Shown here in pieces: positions 47,080 to 61,445 of a stretch of DNA of 64,000 nucleotides (within the stretch, counting starts at the first letter, position 1; every line of letters starts with the position of its first letter). The DNA comes from Epiperipatus broadwayi. Its lineage: Eukaryota > Onychophora > Udeonychophora > Euonychophora > Peripatidae. The notes under the pieces are model-generated. The model did no database searches, was not told the origin of the DNA, and saw only the letters and a program-made list of their open reading frames with translations. Position numbers and translations under genes: made by a program. Location of the stretch: assembly GCA_028023455.1 (NCBI GenBank), contig JAQFVV010000185.1, forward strand, positions 1,315,239-1,379,238. The letters run 5' to 3'.

Positions 47080-47510
47080 CCGCCATATATTATAACTAAA
47101 AAAAGAGAGACCGCAATCCCATTTTGGGGCGACCAAATTGTGCATCAAATATAATAAAAAGAATTTAACAAAACGATTGGGAGAGTTTAGAAATATAACA
47201 TATATTATTGGACAGTTTAAGCTAATTATAACTTTATTCAAATGGTCGCACATCCTCTTTATGGATCAATTGTAATATTTATTTATTTCAGCTCGAGCGA
47301 CCATGCTATGCATTAATTATAACCTATAATTGAATCTATCTGGCATTCAAACACTTGCAGCTAAGTTGCACGCCAATTGTAACATTTTAAGGATGGATCA
47401 ATGGATGCTTCATCGTTCCCAGCTAACACTATTTCTAAAGCCTACTGGAATGATGACGATGGGATAGAAAATCCATAATCTTATTTGCAAGGACACCAAA
47501 TTGCAACTCT
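47080..47510 (-). mobile_element. Cluster of LTR/primer-site-like junctions
   Basis: On the minus strand several segments look like an LTR end followed by a primer-binding start: GCAATTTGGTGTCC (about 47,492), ACAATTGGCGTGC (about 47,372) and ACAATTTGGTCGCC (about 47,132). 'gcgacca..tgcat' near 47,132 and 47,296 also look like copies of each other. This may be a tandemly rearranged LTR/leader region of a Gypsy-type element. No Gag frame is seen. Confidence 0.3.
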
Positions 47511-49860
47511 AATAAAATATTGAGCATAAACCTCATTTCAATAACTTATCAATAAATTTCAGCAATAATATTTAATGAATGTGTTAATAAATAATCGATT
47601 AAGAAATCAATGAGAATGCATTAAAGTTAATAATATTCTTGGAAATTCTTGGTTATTCTCAGCACACTCCCCATTCACTATCATTAAAGACACAATTAAA
47701 GTTTTGTTCCGATTACAAATAGTTCTATATCCATTTCCACATTCCTGATCCATCCCCCTATCACCCTCATACTCATAGGTCTATTGCACTATTATTTCTT
47801 TTACTTATTAAATTTTCCATTATGCTAGCTCATTTCTCCCATTACAATCTCTTCTCAGTTTTTTTTTAGAACAATAAGGTGTGGAGCTCAAACAAACTGC
47901 AATAGATTATTGGTGATAAACACCCCTTTCATGATCACCTCCAAGGTGATCTTGGCTGTCTTAGTTTAATGTCTATTTACATTAAAGCCTGAATAATTTA
48001 AGCTTATCAAATCTTTTAGAAAATAACATTGTAAACATATTCACAATTAAAGTAAAATTATAAAGAAGTGTGTCTAGAGAGGTGTTTGAATACAACAGAT
48101 GGGGAAAGGATTTTTTGCCCACCCACTGCACCCACTATCACTTAATAACCATCCCTATTCATAATTTATATTTCCACTATATTAAATTATTTGGTAATTT
48201 TGAGTATTGCCGTGCCACATAAGTTCGGAAAATTAACCATTTTAAATAAATTTTATCGGATATTATTTATGAAAGTGATGATTCAATTATTAATAATAAA
48301 ATATTGACACATGCGTGGATTGGAGATGTCTAGATTATAATAACCCACAAAACACTGAGACATACGCAAATTTTGTTTAAAACAAATAAATTTTATTAAC
48401 ATACTACAATTCAATACATAATATATACATTCACTTGATGACTCACATGGCTTTCCCCTGTTCTACAACCGTATTATGATATAAAAAACAAACTAAATAA
48501 TAAATTTCCCTACATCAATAGATAATATCAAGAGGTTTTAAAATATAAATATTCATTTTTAATTATTAGGGAACCATGATTACCATAGTGTAATATTAAT
48601 ATCAGACTGTTAAAATATTCTATACCTTCATATCTATTATATTTTTGTTTTCATTTTTATCCCCGATATGATGAACATTACCCCCCCCCCATGTTTAATG
48701 ATTTTAGTTATTGATTTGTTTCCAAGGGTAATGCTTCCAATAATAAAATTTAATAATTTTATTTAATTATCTTAAACTAATATTTCTTCGCCCTATGCTC
48801 TACAATAGAGATATTTAATGTATGGTGGGACTGTTAATTTTGGTTACTTTCAAATGTCAATGAATCGGTATCTAGCTCAATCATCACTACATATGCATAC
48901 ACACTATATTCATGTACTTATAACAATAATAATAATAGTTTAGTAATATTACCTTTCCAGTGAAGTTCTCAGCTGGCTGTGGATATATATTTATTAAATA
49001 ATTTCAGATATGCATTGCTTACATTCGCATGTTTTATTTAACCCTTAAGTTGAATATTTATTGATGTTTTTACTCTTGGCTCTTATTGATAAATAAAAAT
49101 GTATCAACAAAACAATGTTCAAGTACACCAATTGCACACACACTACCAGCACTCATCCTGATATCAAATTGAGTTTGCGACCCTGTGTCCAACATTTATA
49201 TGTAATGCTTAGTAATAGCTATATTTTATACACCCATAAAGAATATCAACATTAAAATGAGGCAGGCAGAGACCCTAATAAAAGAAAACCTTTTCACTAA
49301 GGTTGATATATGCTAGGATTTTTATCGCTAGTCATATAAAGAGACTTGGGTTTACCTAACACCTCTGGCCATCAACAAAGAAATCATCCTACAGTGCAGA
49401 AAAGAACTAAGTGGAAAAACTCTTCCAATGTGTTTAAGTACTTTATAAATATAGTATAATTATCTTAGGAAACTAGCTAAACTATGACTCCACTAGCTTG
49501 GTGGGGACTCATTGTCCACCCACATATATACAGGTCTATCATCAATTTGTACAAGTAAAACTTTCATATCTACACTACTTTTGCAAAATAGTACACTGGA
49601 ACATGAGCCAATAATATTTCCAAGCCTTAATTAGCTTGTATCTAGCTTTAATTTTATGATAATAATAATAAGAAATTCACACTAAAATTTCAAAACTACT
49701 TCTCTGCACTTTTATAGAATAATGATGATATTTTAGCCCATCAATTATGCAACCTTCATAAAACATAGCATTAGGTTTAAGCCCTTGATAAAAATTCCTG
49801 ATCCAATTAAAAAAACATTTCCCACAACAATACCTCTCACTCTTTTCATAAAAAAAATGT
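47511..49860. other. AT-rich sequence without recognisable gene
   Basis: Some less AT-rich patches (47,640-47,960; 48,090-48,250; 49,120-49,560) but no motif I can name. Confidence 0.45.
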
Positions 49861-50275
<415 letters not shown>

Positions 50276-52040
50276 AAATGGATATATATGATAAATAATA
50301 AAAAAAAAATCTTTTCTTTTTTTTTAAATTAAATGTTCTACATGAATAACAATAATAATAAAAATATACTTAAATAGTTCTCTGGGAATGTCCTTTAAAT
50401 TTCTGGTTTCCATTTTTCCTGTTTTTTCTTTCTTTGGCCTGTTTGTGTGCATACATGACATAATGTAGAAAGAGTCCTTATGATAGAGTTCGATTCCTAT
50501 GCCAAAAGTTATAAAGTTTTTACGCTGCTGAGATTTCCTCATTTTGGTTTCTGTGGATTACAGCTGAATAGAACTTGTTTTAATTTTTAAATATATAAGT
50601 CCACTTCTTGTTGCATTTTTTTAGTTCACTTAATATTCACATTTAACACTTTATATAAAATTATAGCGTTCAGATTTAATGCTTTATATAAAAAAAATCA
50701 AAATTTAGATTTTCTTATTTTCTATATTTTAAATTTTACTATTTGCCGATTTCTGATAAATTAGTAGAAACAATTATGATATTGATTAATAATTTCTGGG
50801 GATCAATGTGCACCTAACTTAAACTTTATTTGAGATTTTTTTTTCTATATTAATAAGTTTGGCAAAGATTTTCTTCAATAGACAGACAAAATGGTTAACA
50901 ATAAATGATTTTCTTTTCTTAAAAAAAGTTTCTTTTCAAACCTTTTCAGCCAAACTTCTCTCTAAAACCTATGATGAGAGAACTTGCAAAAAAAGATTCA
51001 GATAAAGCAGCTAAAGTTATTGAGATAGAGATATCCCCTTATAGTGTCTGGCTCTCTTTCACTCTCTACCCCCAACATGACCTTACATTGACCCTTAAAA
51101 TGTCTGTTCAGTCTCTGTTTTCCTGATTAACTTCCCATTGTTTCTTTTTTTGGTAATCTGAACCTTTCTGTCCCCTTGAACCAGACCATCTGCCAAATTC
51201 ATTTCTGCATTCTAATAGATAATCACCAATTAATTTTAAACTTAAATTCCTGTGCCATAGAGACATCATTAAATCACTCTAATGACTCACATTATTAACT
51301 CTACTCTGTGAGAATCTTTCTAAAGAACAAAACAAATGAGAGAAAAGCTCTCTTTTCTCCCCCCTTTTACTTTTTCTTTAATAATAAAAAATGTATAGCA
51401 GCCTAACTTCAAACCCAGATTTTTGACTGAAACTTTGGCTGCTATGAATAAACTATTAAAATGAATTAATTTCTTCTTTAGAGTAGTTAATTCCTCATGA
51501 GAGACACGGAATCATTATTATTTAATTGTGAGCATTATGATTAAAATCCACAACCAGATTAAATACACACACACTATACTCATATATATAATTTTACTTA
51601 AATCAACTGTTTAATATTCTAATCCTTAATCTTTTTTTCTGTTTTTTTTTTTACAATTTAATTTTATGAATTAGTTAGTTTTATCTTGTCAGTGCAAAAC
51701 TATGACTATCTATTCCCCCTCTCTAAAGTAGTTTTTAAATCACACATCTCCCTCTCTTCTTTTCACTCCAACTATTAAATGATGTATAAATATTGCCTAT
51801 GTCCCATAAATTAACACTAAATAAAACAATATTTTGCCTAGAAAACTTTTAATGACAAATGTTTAGATTGCCTACAAAGTAAAATGTATGCAATCCCTAT
51901 GAATATTGGTTCAAACCTAGCCTTGGCTAAAAAGTTTGTCTATTGAAGAAAAAAAATACAAACTATGAGGAAAATTTTTATTAAACATTATCTCCACATA
52001 TTTAATTAAAAAAATGGAATCTTGTGCAAACCCAAGGGCT
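50276..52040. other. AT-rich sequence without recognisable gene
   Basis: Nothing supported. The stretch 51,020-51,370 is less AT-rich. GGTTCAAACC at about 51,910 recalls a B box but has no partner. Confidence 0.45.

Positions 52041-52076
<36 letters not shown>
52041..52076. repeat. (AT)n microsatellite
   Basis: Pure AT alternation bounded by 'gggctacaa' and 'ttgtaccagg'. Confidence 0.9.
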
Positions 52077-52078
<2 letters not shown>

Positions 52079-52298
52079 ACCAGGTCGAACCGCTGAAACC
52101 ACCTACTTATATGTATATATTATTTTGGCCGGTTTCAAACTCCTTCATAATACATTTATAATATTATAAAGGTTACATGAACGAACCGGCACGTTCGAGC
52201 AAAATGGGAGATCTTATTAATAGCTTTAACTATCAACAATGGCCCATCTCGGCTGCTAGATTCAAACCCTACTATCCAAATACTTTATTTGTTTTGGG
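52077..52298 (-). mobile_element. Leader/internal start of family C element
   Basis: On the minus strand this follows the primer-binding site. It is less AT-rich than its surroundings and ends at the microsatellite. No frame of useful length. Confidence 0.35.
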
Positions 52299-52316
52299 GT
52301 AAACCCCGGGGCGCCA
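52299..52316 (-). promoter_or_regulatory. Primer-binding site, family C
   Basis: TGGCGCCCCGGGGTTTAC on the minus strand, directly after the LTR end. TGGCGCC is complementary to the GGCGCCA 3' end of lysine-type tRNAs. The following bases do not continue a standard lysine match. Confidence 0.5.
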
Positions 52317-53620
52317 GCTAGTCTGAAGACTAACATATTCGGGCAGTAAGCTCATAATCCAGTGCTCGAAATAATTCCCTTAACTAGCCCAGTCTAATTT
52401 TAATCAGTAATAAAATATTGGTAAGAAGAGATTGATAAAAAGAATTGACCGACAGATAAAGTTTAAATTTAAAGACAATTTATTTTAATCAACATTACTT
52501 AAGTTTAAAGATAATTTACTAACTAACAGAAACGCATTATAAACATTTTATAAATCCAATTTTAACACACGCACATTTTTAAATTAACACATGATAGTAT
52601 ATTTTATAAAAAAAAAGCAAAAATAATCTTTGACATTTTACATTATCTCACATTCGCAAAAATAATAATAAAGCATTTATAGCATTTGAAACTCACGCAC
52701 ACATATCAATAGTTCATCTTATGTATGATAGAGTTCATATAATTTGAGTCTTGAATATTTACGGATTACAGTGGGGACTACTATGTATAAATGATAATAA
52801 TAAAATATATACCTAGGATTTTTTTTTCTTGTCATTGGCTACTTCTGCTGCTTCTGATGAATTATATCTAACCGGTTAGATGTGGACGTTTCTTTGAAGA
52901 GATTTTTATGCGAATCCATTTGTTTTATTTTGGAGACAGTTAAACGCTTGACGGAGGATTTCTGTGTTGTTATGCGGACATTATTTCTCAGGCAGGTTTT
53001 GATGATCTTGTTGGACTAAAAAGGCTGGAGCACAAGCGTATATTTCCAAAAGCTTTTCAGCACTGCATTTCTGTAAACTGACACTGCAAAACTAGACTGA
53101 AACTGCAAACTCAAAACTGTTTGTCCGATAAAACAAAAAAAGTCTATTTATACCTGTGAAGTGTTTTTGTTTTAATATCCTCCGGCAATAAGTGTTGTCG
53201 AAATTCCTTGATAACTAATCCTATGACAACCTGTTTTTTGATTGATTGTTTGATTAGTAGTAGCTATTTTAAAACGTGTTGTTTTCATATCTTTAATTAG
53301 TAGTCCACCACTGTATTTTTAAATACATTTCATTTCAATATTTATTTATTTTTTAATATTATTCTAACACGCATACTTTTGTTTACATTCGCACGCACTA
53401 ATATAATCTATTATAATAAACTGGAATGAAAAGAGATTTTTATATTTTTTTAAACTTTTAATTTATAATAATAATACTCTTTAACTTTTATGAAACTCTT
53501 AGTTTGTTTTTTTGTTTTTTATAGGAAAACTCCCTCTCCCCTCTTTAAAGTAATTAATTGTAACTTTCAAATTCTTTTTTCCGAAAGATTTTGATAATAA
53601 TTTTTATACAAAATTATTTT
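52317..53620 (-). mobile_element. LTR copy, family C (minus strand)
   Basis: Diverged homologue of 27,138-28,760 in the same orientation, with the same TATA region (53,152-53,144) and R/U5-like part. The 3' end is set by the primer-binding site at 52,316. The 5' start is uncertain, near 53,550-53,620. No other part of the element is seen on its 5' side. Confidence 0.5.
53144..53152 (-). promoter_or_regulatory. TATA box of family C LTR
   Basis: TATAAATAG on the minus strand followed by 'actttttttgttttatcgg'; transcript start expected about 25-30 bases on. Confidence 0.5.
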
Positions 53621-53628
53621 ATATATAT

Positions 53629-53647
53629 GTGCCAATTTGGCATTGGC

Positions 53648-53684
<37 letters not shown>

Positions 53685-53713
53685 AAATTTATAAATAACT
53701 TCCGATCTTTCAA

Positions 53714-53751
<38 letters not shown>

Positions 53752-53757
53752 TTGAAA
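53629..53757. repeat. Two hairpin-forming AT blocks
   Basis: TGTGCCAA-TTTGGCA-TTGGCACA (53,629-53,651) is a short stem-loop next to an AT tract. Then 53,708-53,757 is a palindrome with TTCAAAATAAT outer arms around a second AT tract. Confidence 0.8.
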
Positions 53758-56700
53758 AAGAAAAAGCAAGTCACAGAAAGTGCAAGTCCCATTCTTAGAA
53801 TTAATATTTCATGGCTAAAGAGTCTGCTAGTAACTATAAAAGATTCTATAATAAAACTTTAAAATGTAAAAGAAAGGGGAAGATCCCAACCAATGTCTTC
53901 ATTTGTTTTTAGTCAATGAAGGGTTACAAATTTAAAATTCTATTTTAAAGAGTGTGAACTAAAATAAATGTTCGCATTTATTCTTTTGTAATAAGATTGT
54001 ACATTTGATACGATGTATATATTAAAGTTTTATAAATACTGTTTCGTTCTGTGGGTAGATAGGTTAAACTTCAACTAAGTCAGTAAAATACCAACCCACT
54101 TGTGTTAATGATCTAAATTTTACAAAAGAGAAATTCACTATTACTTTTTTGGGGTTTATTGGTTGAATGGTTTCAAAATCCGTATTGTTTAATACATATC
54201 CTTTTGTCAACATTTAATAGCCATTTCAATTATATTTAGTTAAGATAGTTTAATATCTAGGTTGCAGTACATGTGTATGCATGTATGACTCTGCATCATT
54301 TTAATTTCATTTTGATGTTTTAATAACAGCAAACAATAGTACATGTACAATAAAAACATTTAAATTACACTAATTATCTTAAATAATTTAACAAATATAT
54401 ATTTCTTTCCAATGATTAATAGATAGTTAAATCAATGAATTATTTTACAAATTAAATAAATTATTAATCATTTTTGTTTAATAGTTAATTAATATTCATT
54501 TTTCTTTCAAGTTTGTAAAAGCTATTTATTTTATTATTATTTTTGTCTTGATTTAATCAGAGTGATTTTTTTTTTTTAGAAAATATTTTTTTTGAATATG
54601 TAATTAACTTAGATAGAAAAAAAGTGTGGGAGTAACCTTGTGAAGGGAAATGACCTTTTGTTAAAGAGAGCTATTTAACAAAGATCTCCAGTAAAAAAAT
54701 TGCTTCTTATGTATTGTAATTGTAGCCAGTAAACAGTGGCTCATTATTGTGAAAATTAAAGCCAGTTGCTGAAGTCAAATTGATTTTAAAAATTAGGCTT
54801 TGAAGTAAAACTTCGAAAGGATCTTAAGAAATTTATTATGGGAAAAGTTAAATAGGATGCAATTCTAAATTGTAAAAAGGTACATTGGTTTACTTTGCTC
54901 TCTTTGATTTAAATATTTTGAATTAACTCCTTCATAACTATTGCTTTATTAAAAAAAATGTATGTTGATAATGTCCAGTCTACATTACTTTATTTAATTG
55001 TCATTTTAAATAAAAATAAATTGCATGAATATTATTGTTGTATCATTAACCAAAGTGTGTCTTTTAATATATCTGGAAAACACATGCAGAACTATTTTAC
55101 AGAATATATTTTAATTTTTCACTATTTTCCGTGTTATGTTTAAATTCATCATAAGGAGATGACAGTATTTATTTATCTGGTATTTCTGGAAATAATATGT
55201 ATTTTAAATGAAGGAAACAAAATGTGATTAACTTCAAATTAAGTATTTGCTTAAATCGAATGGAAGGATAGAAATGCGGGTAATTTTTTTCCTCTTCAAT
55301 AAAGATGGAATATAAATCAAAGTATTATTAATTGTGGAATTACTAATGAATCATGGTATCTTAATTGACAATATTTAAAAATAAACTAAGCATATAATAA
55401 ATTATAAAGTGTCAAATGCCATCCAAGAAAATTACTAAGAATAATTGCGTATTTAATTTAAAATTGCTATGGAGTCAGTGAAATAATTCCTGTTCAACAG
55501 TAGCTAAAAATGTCATATTTTCATCATAATAAAGGAGAAATTAATTACTTATGTGTGATATAGTAAACTGAAATAGCTCGGCTATGTACACTGGAGGTGC
55601 TAGGTCACATTTAAGTTATGATTATATATTTTAAGTTATTCTGCAGAAGTATATTTTAATTTAAATTCAGTTTGGAATGTGTCCCATATTCTTTCATAAA
55701 CCTGGAGCAGAGATTTTGCAAGTGAACTTTTATTTTAAGTTACTAAACAAATGACTTTTGTTTCTTTATTTTTTTTATTGCTTGTCATTATTAATGTATA
55801 TTATTTTTGTTTTATTTATAATTTGGGTTATTTTGACCTTCTAGATCATCTCTGAAGCGTATCCAAATGAAGAATACGCTGGTAAAAATTGATTTTGTAC
55901 AAATATGTCTTATTGTTTTTTTATGAAGGTAAAAGAAAAAAATTTTTTATATATATTATTAGAGAGGTTTATATTTATTTTGTATACTTTATTATCTCAA
56001 AGTGAGAATGTTGTTCCTTTTTTAAATCAACGAACGTATAATAGAAATAGTTTGCTAGATATGAAAAAAAGTTCATTCGTAATAATTATAACTATTAAAT
56101 TTTAAGAGTAACCTAAAGTTTATTTTGAATTAAAAGTTATACCTTAATGCAAAATTTACAGAATGATAGTGTACATCAATCTTCCATGAATTTATATACA
56201 TTCAGAAGAGATATTTTGTATGTGTTTGTTGTAATCAAGAGACATGAAATTCATAAATAGGAATAGAGTTGGTGAACAAGAACAGTATGCATGGAGATTG
56301 ATATTTGCTTTCCTCGAGATAAATATATTTTGTTTTGATTCACATGATTATTATTATTATTTTTTTCTTTTATCATTTCTATTTGAAAGTTTATCTATTG
56401 AAAGTAGATGTGATTTGGAACTGGACATTTCATTGTGACATGTTAGCAACCTATTGGAAAGCCTAGGTCTAACAGTAGTGTGATGCACCCCTTTTGTTAT
56501 ATGCCATTCCTAATTCACTAACATCTGACACACCCAAATGTGCTGTTGAATCATGGATATAGGATATGATTTGTTGGTTGACACATTTCATTCAAATCAA
56601 GCATTGCCAATATAGTGCAGGGACCTAATACAAGTATTTTGACCTTTGAAAACTTTATTTGATTTACAATAATACACAACTTCTTTAGCTACTGTTATTG

Positions 56701-59700
56701 ACTATCTCTCTTAAAACTCTTTTACATTATAAACTAATAAAATAATATAATTATTCATAATAGCAGGCAAAGGCTATTCAATGCTAAATTTTAATCTCTT
56801 TTAAACAATTAGAGATTTGAAAATCTTGAACTTTAATTATAATGCCTGTATTTAATAAACACACTTCTATTTTTACTTAGCATAATTCATAGCACTATTG
56901 TGTTATTTAGTAATTAGAATAACAAACAACTAGGTTTGTATTTAAAACCCTAAGCTTAACTTTATAATCCTGAACTTAACAAATGCTAAGTTGGAATAAG
57001 CATATCAACATATTTTTGAAAAATATCATCACTAGTTACACTAACATAACTAATATTATAGCTAGAGATATGTTTAAATCAGACTAAGCTAATTTTAAAA
57101 TTAAACTAAATTATATGTATGGGGCATTCACTCATCAGAGATCAGTTATACTCTTTTAAATAAATTTAGTCCACGTAAAACTATTACCCTCAATGTATTA
57201 AAATTAAAAATGTAATAGACTTACAAATTCAGCAGCGAAACTCTGGATGAAAATATTAAAATTAGTATGTGTGAATTGCCACTTATACCATTTGCATAAT
57301 TTAATATACTTAAAAATAAAATAAATTTATTATTGGTTGACTTGTGCATGATAAAACTATCATAGGAACACAATTCAAACATTGATATACCTATGAGCAT
57401 TGAAATAGCTATTACTACCTGAAGAAACAAAGTTCCTCAAACACACATATCTTGTCATCACTAATCTAAAACAAATGCAACTTCACCTATTGTGGTGGAA
57501 TTAGCATTAAGTCATCATGAATGATAGGCTAAAATATTAAAATAAATAGGCTCCTCAGAGCTGGTAATGAATGTGGTGGCTTTCAACAATATCTAACTTT
57601 GAGGCAGAAACTAAGATGCCTGGAACTTGGGTATAGCACATCTGGGAACAGAAAAGACACACCAGAAAAGCATGATCCTTTTCTCATGAGATTACAATGC
57701 TTGTAAATGTGATTATCATCACTGGAAAAATACAATATAATAACCCTCTTTTGGGGACAAACACTATCAAATCATGGAAATACAATACAATAAGGATGGA
57801 GGACCTTGTCTACTCCATAAAGCATACTTAAAATTATTAACTAAGTCTAACTCTATGAGGCTAACAAATACTAATGAATAGCAATATATATACTTCACCT
57901 GAATTGACTAAGTTATTCCTAAGAAGTTTTAAAATACAAAATGTATATTCAATGTTCAAACCAACAAAGCAAACTGTGGCAAGTGACTACTATAAGAAAT
58001 ACTTTAAAATTAAATGCATATAAAATTCTAGGCAAGGCACAATGCACACATAATAAAATATTCAATAATAAAATATAGTGACTAGTGGATTTTTTAAAAA
58101 AATTGCAAATTAAATGCGAGAATATTAATTCTCAGTGCATATAAAAATATTTGCAGTTATTATTACTAAATACTCATAAAACAAATGAATGGAAACTCTA
58201 TAATAAACTTCTTTGGCTGGTTTAAATCCAACTGAGTGAAACATCCCACATATAATAAACTAAGACTATGATATTTAGATCTCTGTAAATGAAATTATCT
58301 AATAGATATTCACTTGTGAAACAATAAATAAACTTAATTGACCTAAGAATGGCAAAATATTTGCGCATTCTAATAAACCCATTAAGCTTTAAAATTATAA
58401 TCCTAATTTACCTGGCATATTTATGCAAAACGTTTTACACAAAATATATAGCATAAATATTTTTATGGTTTCATTTTTTTTTAAAACCAATAAAACAGAC
58501 AAAAAATAATACAGTAACTAAAGTTCATATTTTAGCTCTGTAATGGTTTTTCCATTTATAATATGTAGATAATTTATTGAGGCTAATTTATTTATCCAAG
58601 TTCAAAGCTTCAGTCAAAATATTTCTAAACATGGCAATGATTTCCAAAACAAAAATATTAAATAGTTCTTTAAATAAACATCTTCATTTTTTAAGGATAA
58701 TTTTAAATATTAAAATAATAAAATAGGCTGGCATGGGAAAATAAATTCTTCAGCTGAATATAGTTTTGTATGATCCCAGGTTCAAATGCAGAATATTTTT
58801 AAATACAGATTTTTTATTAAAAATATTTTTTTTATATATAATATTTAAAGATGTGTTTTATCTTCAAACAAATTTTCTTTTACCATTTTAAACACAAGAG
58901 TAGACTTCTTTTATAATTAAAGATGTTCTCGGTTTATGAGCTAAGATTACTTGTCACAAAGTTACTTATAAGTAATGGCAAATATAACAATATACAATGT
59001 ATTTGACAGATATGAGAATTATTATTTTAAAATACATATTTTCCTCTGTTTTATTTAGCTAAAACGAATTATTTCCATTTCAGGTAAAGGTATAAATGAT
59101 AACCTTTTAGCTAATCATTATTTGTAAGTTTATCCTTAATTAAATATAGCTTAAAACATTTTTATCCAACCCTTTCCAGAATAAGATAATTACTATCTCA
59201 TATACAATAAATTTTAAAGTTAGATATTAAAAAAAAAGATATTCAACTATAAAATGCTTTGCAAATAAAGTTCATTCTTCTTCATCCTAATATAATATAT
59301 TTTTCTTTTCTAAATTTACTTTTAGAAACAAGTATTACTATGGAAGAGCATATTTAAATGTGGATATCAAGTATTAATGATGACACATCAAATTTAAAGT
59401 CAATTTTAATTTATGAAAAAGATGATGCATTTTCATTATAATGTTTTTTTTTAAATTATCAATGTCTTTTAATTTCTTCCTCACATATATTTTTAATTTA
59501 ATAGGACAAATACTAAGTATCCCACAGTTACAACAGTTCAGTGAAAAAGGTTGTTTAGCCATAAAAATAATTAATAATTTATGCTTTAATTTTACTTTTA
59601 CTTTTAAATAAAGAAAAACGAATAAATAAAATGCAAATTAAATAAGAGTTGCTAAATTTCCTTCAAACATATTTTTACTATAATCGCATGTTTCAATTGG

Positions 59701-60812
59701 AATTTGATTACCAGTAAACAGTTACCTCTTTAAATTCAGCAATTCATTACTGCAAGACCATTTTAAATAGTTGTTTTAAAACATACTTTTACTTTTTAAA
59801 TAATAAATTTTTTTTTTAAAAATTACAACTTTTATGAAAGAAAATTTCAGGATTTCCACATGTAGAAACAAAATAAGATAAGCCCCCTGAATGAATCCCG
59901 GATTCCTTTTTATATGTAATAATCTTTAATACACCCACTTTTGATCAATTGGCTTGAAAACCAATGAAATTATTTTTCTAAACTTTAATATTCTTGACAG
60001 ACCAGCCATGGAATCGATTTACTGATGTAATTGATCTAATTATATCAAACCACGTGACTCACAGCTGCAAAGTCAATAATTCATTATTAACAAATATCTA
60101 ATATTCTTAGACAATATTTTATAAACACAATAGTAATAAATATAAAATTTAAAGTTATTCCTCATTATTAACTTTTAAATATTTAACTTTAATAACTTTA
60201 TCCATATATTTGTTTGTTTTTCTTTTTTTTATTCAATATTGGAATTAAATTATTTTTTTATTTTTATGTTTACATGTCATTATTGCATGCCCATACATAT
60301 TCACACATACATGTGACCTCACACTAATTGTTTAAAAGTTATTTTAAAACTACAACAATAAAATATTAATGATTCTTTAATTCAAAATAACTTTATAAGT
60401 GAAACGCTAACCTAAATTACATCTTATAAATATTATTACTGTTTTAATGAAAATTTACAGATTATTTTTAAATTTATTACTTAATATTATTTAAAACATC
60501 TATTTACAATATCTAATTATTATAATTTAGACATTAAAATGAATTACATAATAGTTATATTAAAATACATTTAATATTATTTATCAACTCAAAACTATCT
60601 CTGATATTTTATTTACTTCAAATTATTGTCTGATATCCCTTATCAAATTAATTTATATATATTATTGAAATATTTAGACATAATCCCATTATATTTAACA
60701 ATTATTATAATACTACATAAGATATATCCTATTTTGTTCATTAACTAAGTTAATTTCCATTTTTATCATTATTTTTTTAAAAATCAAAATTTTCAAACAA
60801 AAGGTTAAGCTA
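53758..60812. other. Long AT-rich stretch without recognisable gene
   Basis: Seven kilobases with no supported coding sequence. Less AT-rich patches at 56,440-56,640 and 57,450-57,820 could be old elements but carry no motif I can name. The longest open frames (60-70 codons) have biased, low-complexity products. Confidence 0.5.
58724..58792 (+). mobile_element. Possible SINE relic with B box
   Basis: 'ggctggcatggg' followed about 50 bases later by CCCAGGTTCAAATGC, a good B box. The A box is poor. Confidence 0.3.
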
Positions 60813-60955
60813 AGATAATCTCAGGCACCTATTGGAACTGTCAAGTTTTAGACATTCACATAACAGAATCCAGACAGAAAGACCAAAGCTGACCAAAGTG
60901 GGATCATGAAGTCCCAAATCTGACTAGGTTTCAACTTCTTTACCAGTACTCCATG
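60813..60955 (-). mobile_element. Diverged LTR end related to family B
   Basis: On the minus strand 'tttggtcagctttggtct', a decayed 'ctgtctggattctgt' segment and GACAGTTCCAATAGGTGCC are colinear with the family B LTR end at 39,370-39,290. It ends in a primer-site-like TAGGTGCCTGAG. It lies immediately beyond the 3' end of the LINE, which probably inserted next to or into it. Confidence 0.4.
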
Positions 60956-61082
60956 ACTCAACTTATTTATAAATAATTTTATTGAAAAAACCATATGTAA
61001 TAATGATACAATTGTAAATCAAAAATAATAGTTATCCATGTTAGTCAGGCAACCAAATGTTCTGATGTGGTTACTGGTGTTG

Positions 61083-61445
61083 TTAATCCAGCTTAATCAG
61101 GCTCCACGTGTTGTCAAATAAAAATCTGGAAGAGATTATTCTGTCCTTATGGCAAAATTCCTTTAGCTTGGAAATGAATGTGTCTTCAGGCTTGGGATGA
61201 GGAAAGGTAAACTTGTTGCGACATCTGGCCAACCAGATGGCATAAGTCAGAAAGGTTGAGAGTCTTGTGGTGACATAATCCCTGGACAGGAAGCAGCATT
61301 TAATATTTAAGATTTTGTTCAGGGAAATGTGGCAGTGGTAAGTAATGAAAATTCTGATTTTGTCATATGCTGGGCAATCATTTATCATATGATCAAAGGT
61401 TTCACAGATTCTATGGCAGTTGTCACATAGGATCTATATTCTTAG
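61083..61445 (-). pseudogene. LINE ORF2 C-terminus with Cys/His motif
   Basis: On the minus strand near 61,430 the frame reads CDNCHRICETFDHMINDCP, a C-x2-C-x8-H-x4-C motif as found C-terminal to RT in many LINEs. It is followed by a 100-codon tail with FLTYAIWLARCRNKFTF and an end at 61,083. A stop near 61,450 separates it from the upstream part (KHLKLEPRFLDFLIKINLNS, about 61,530). Confidence 0.7.
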
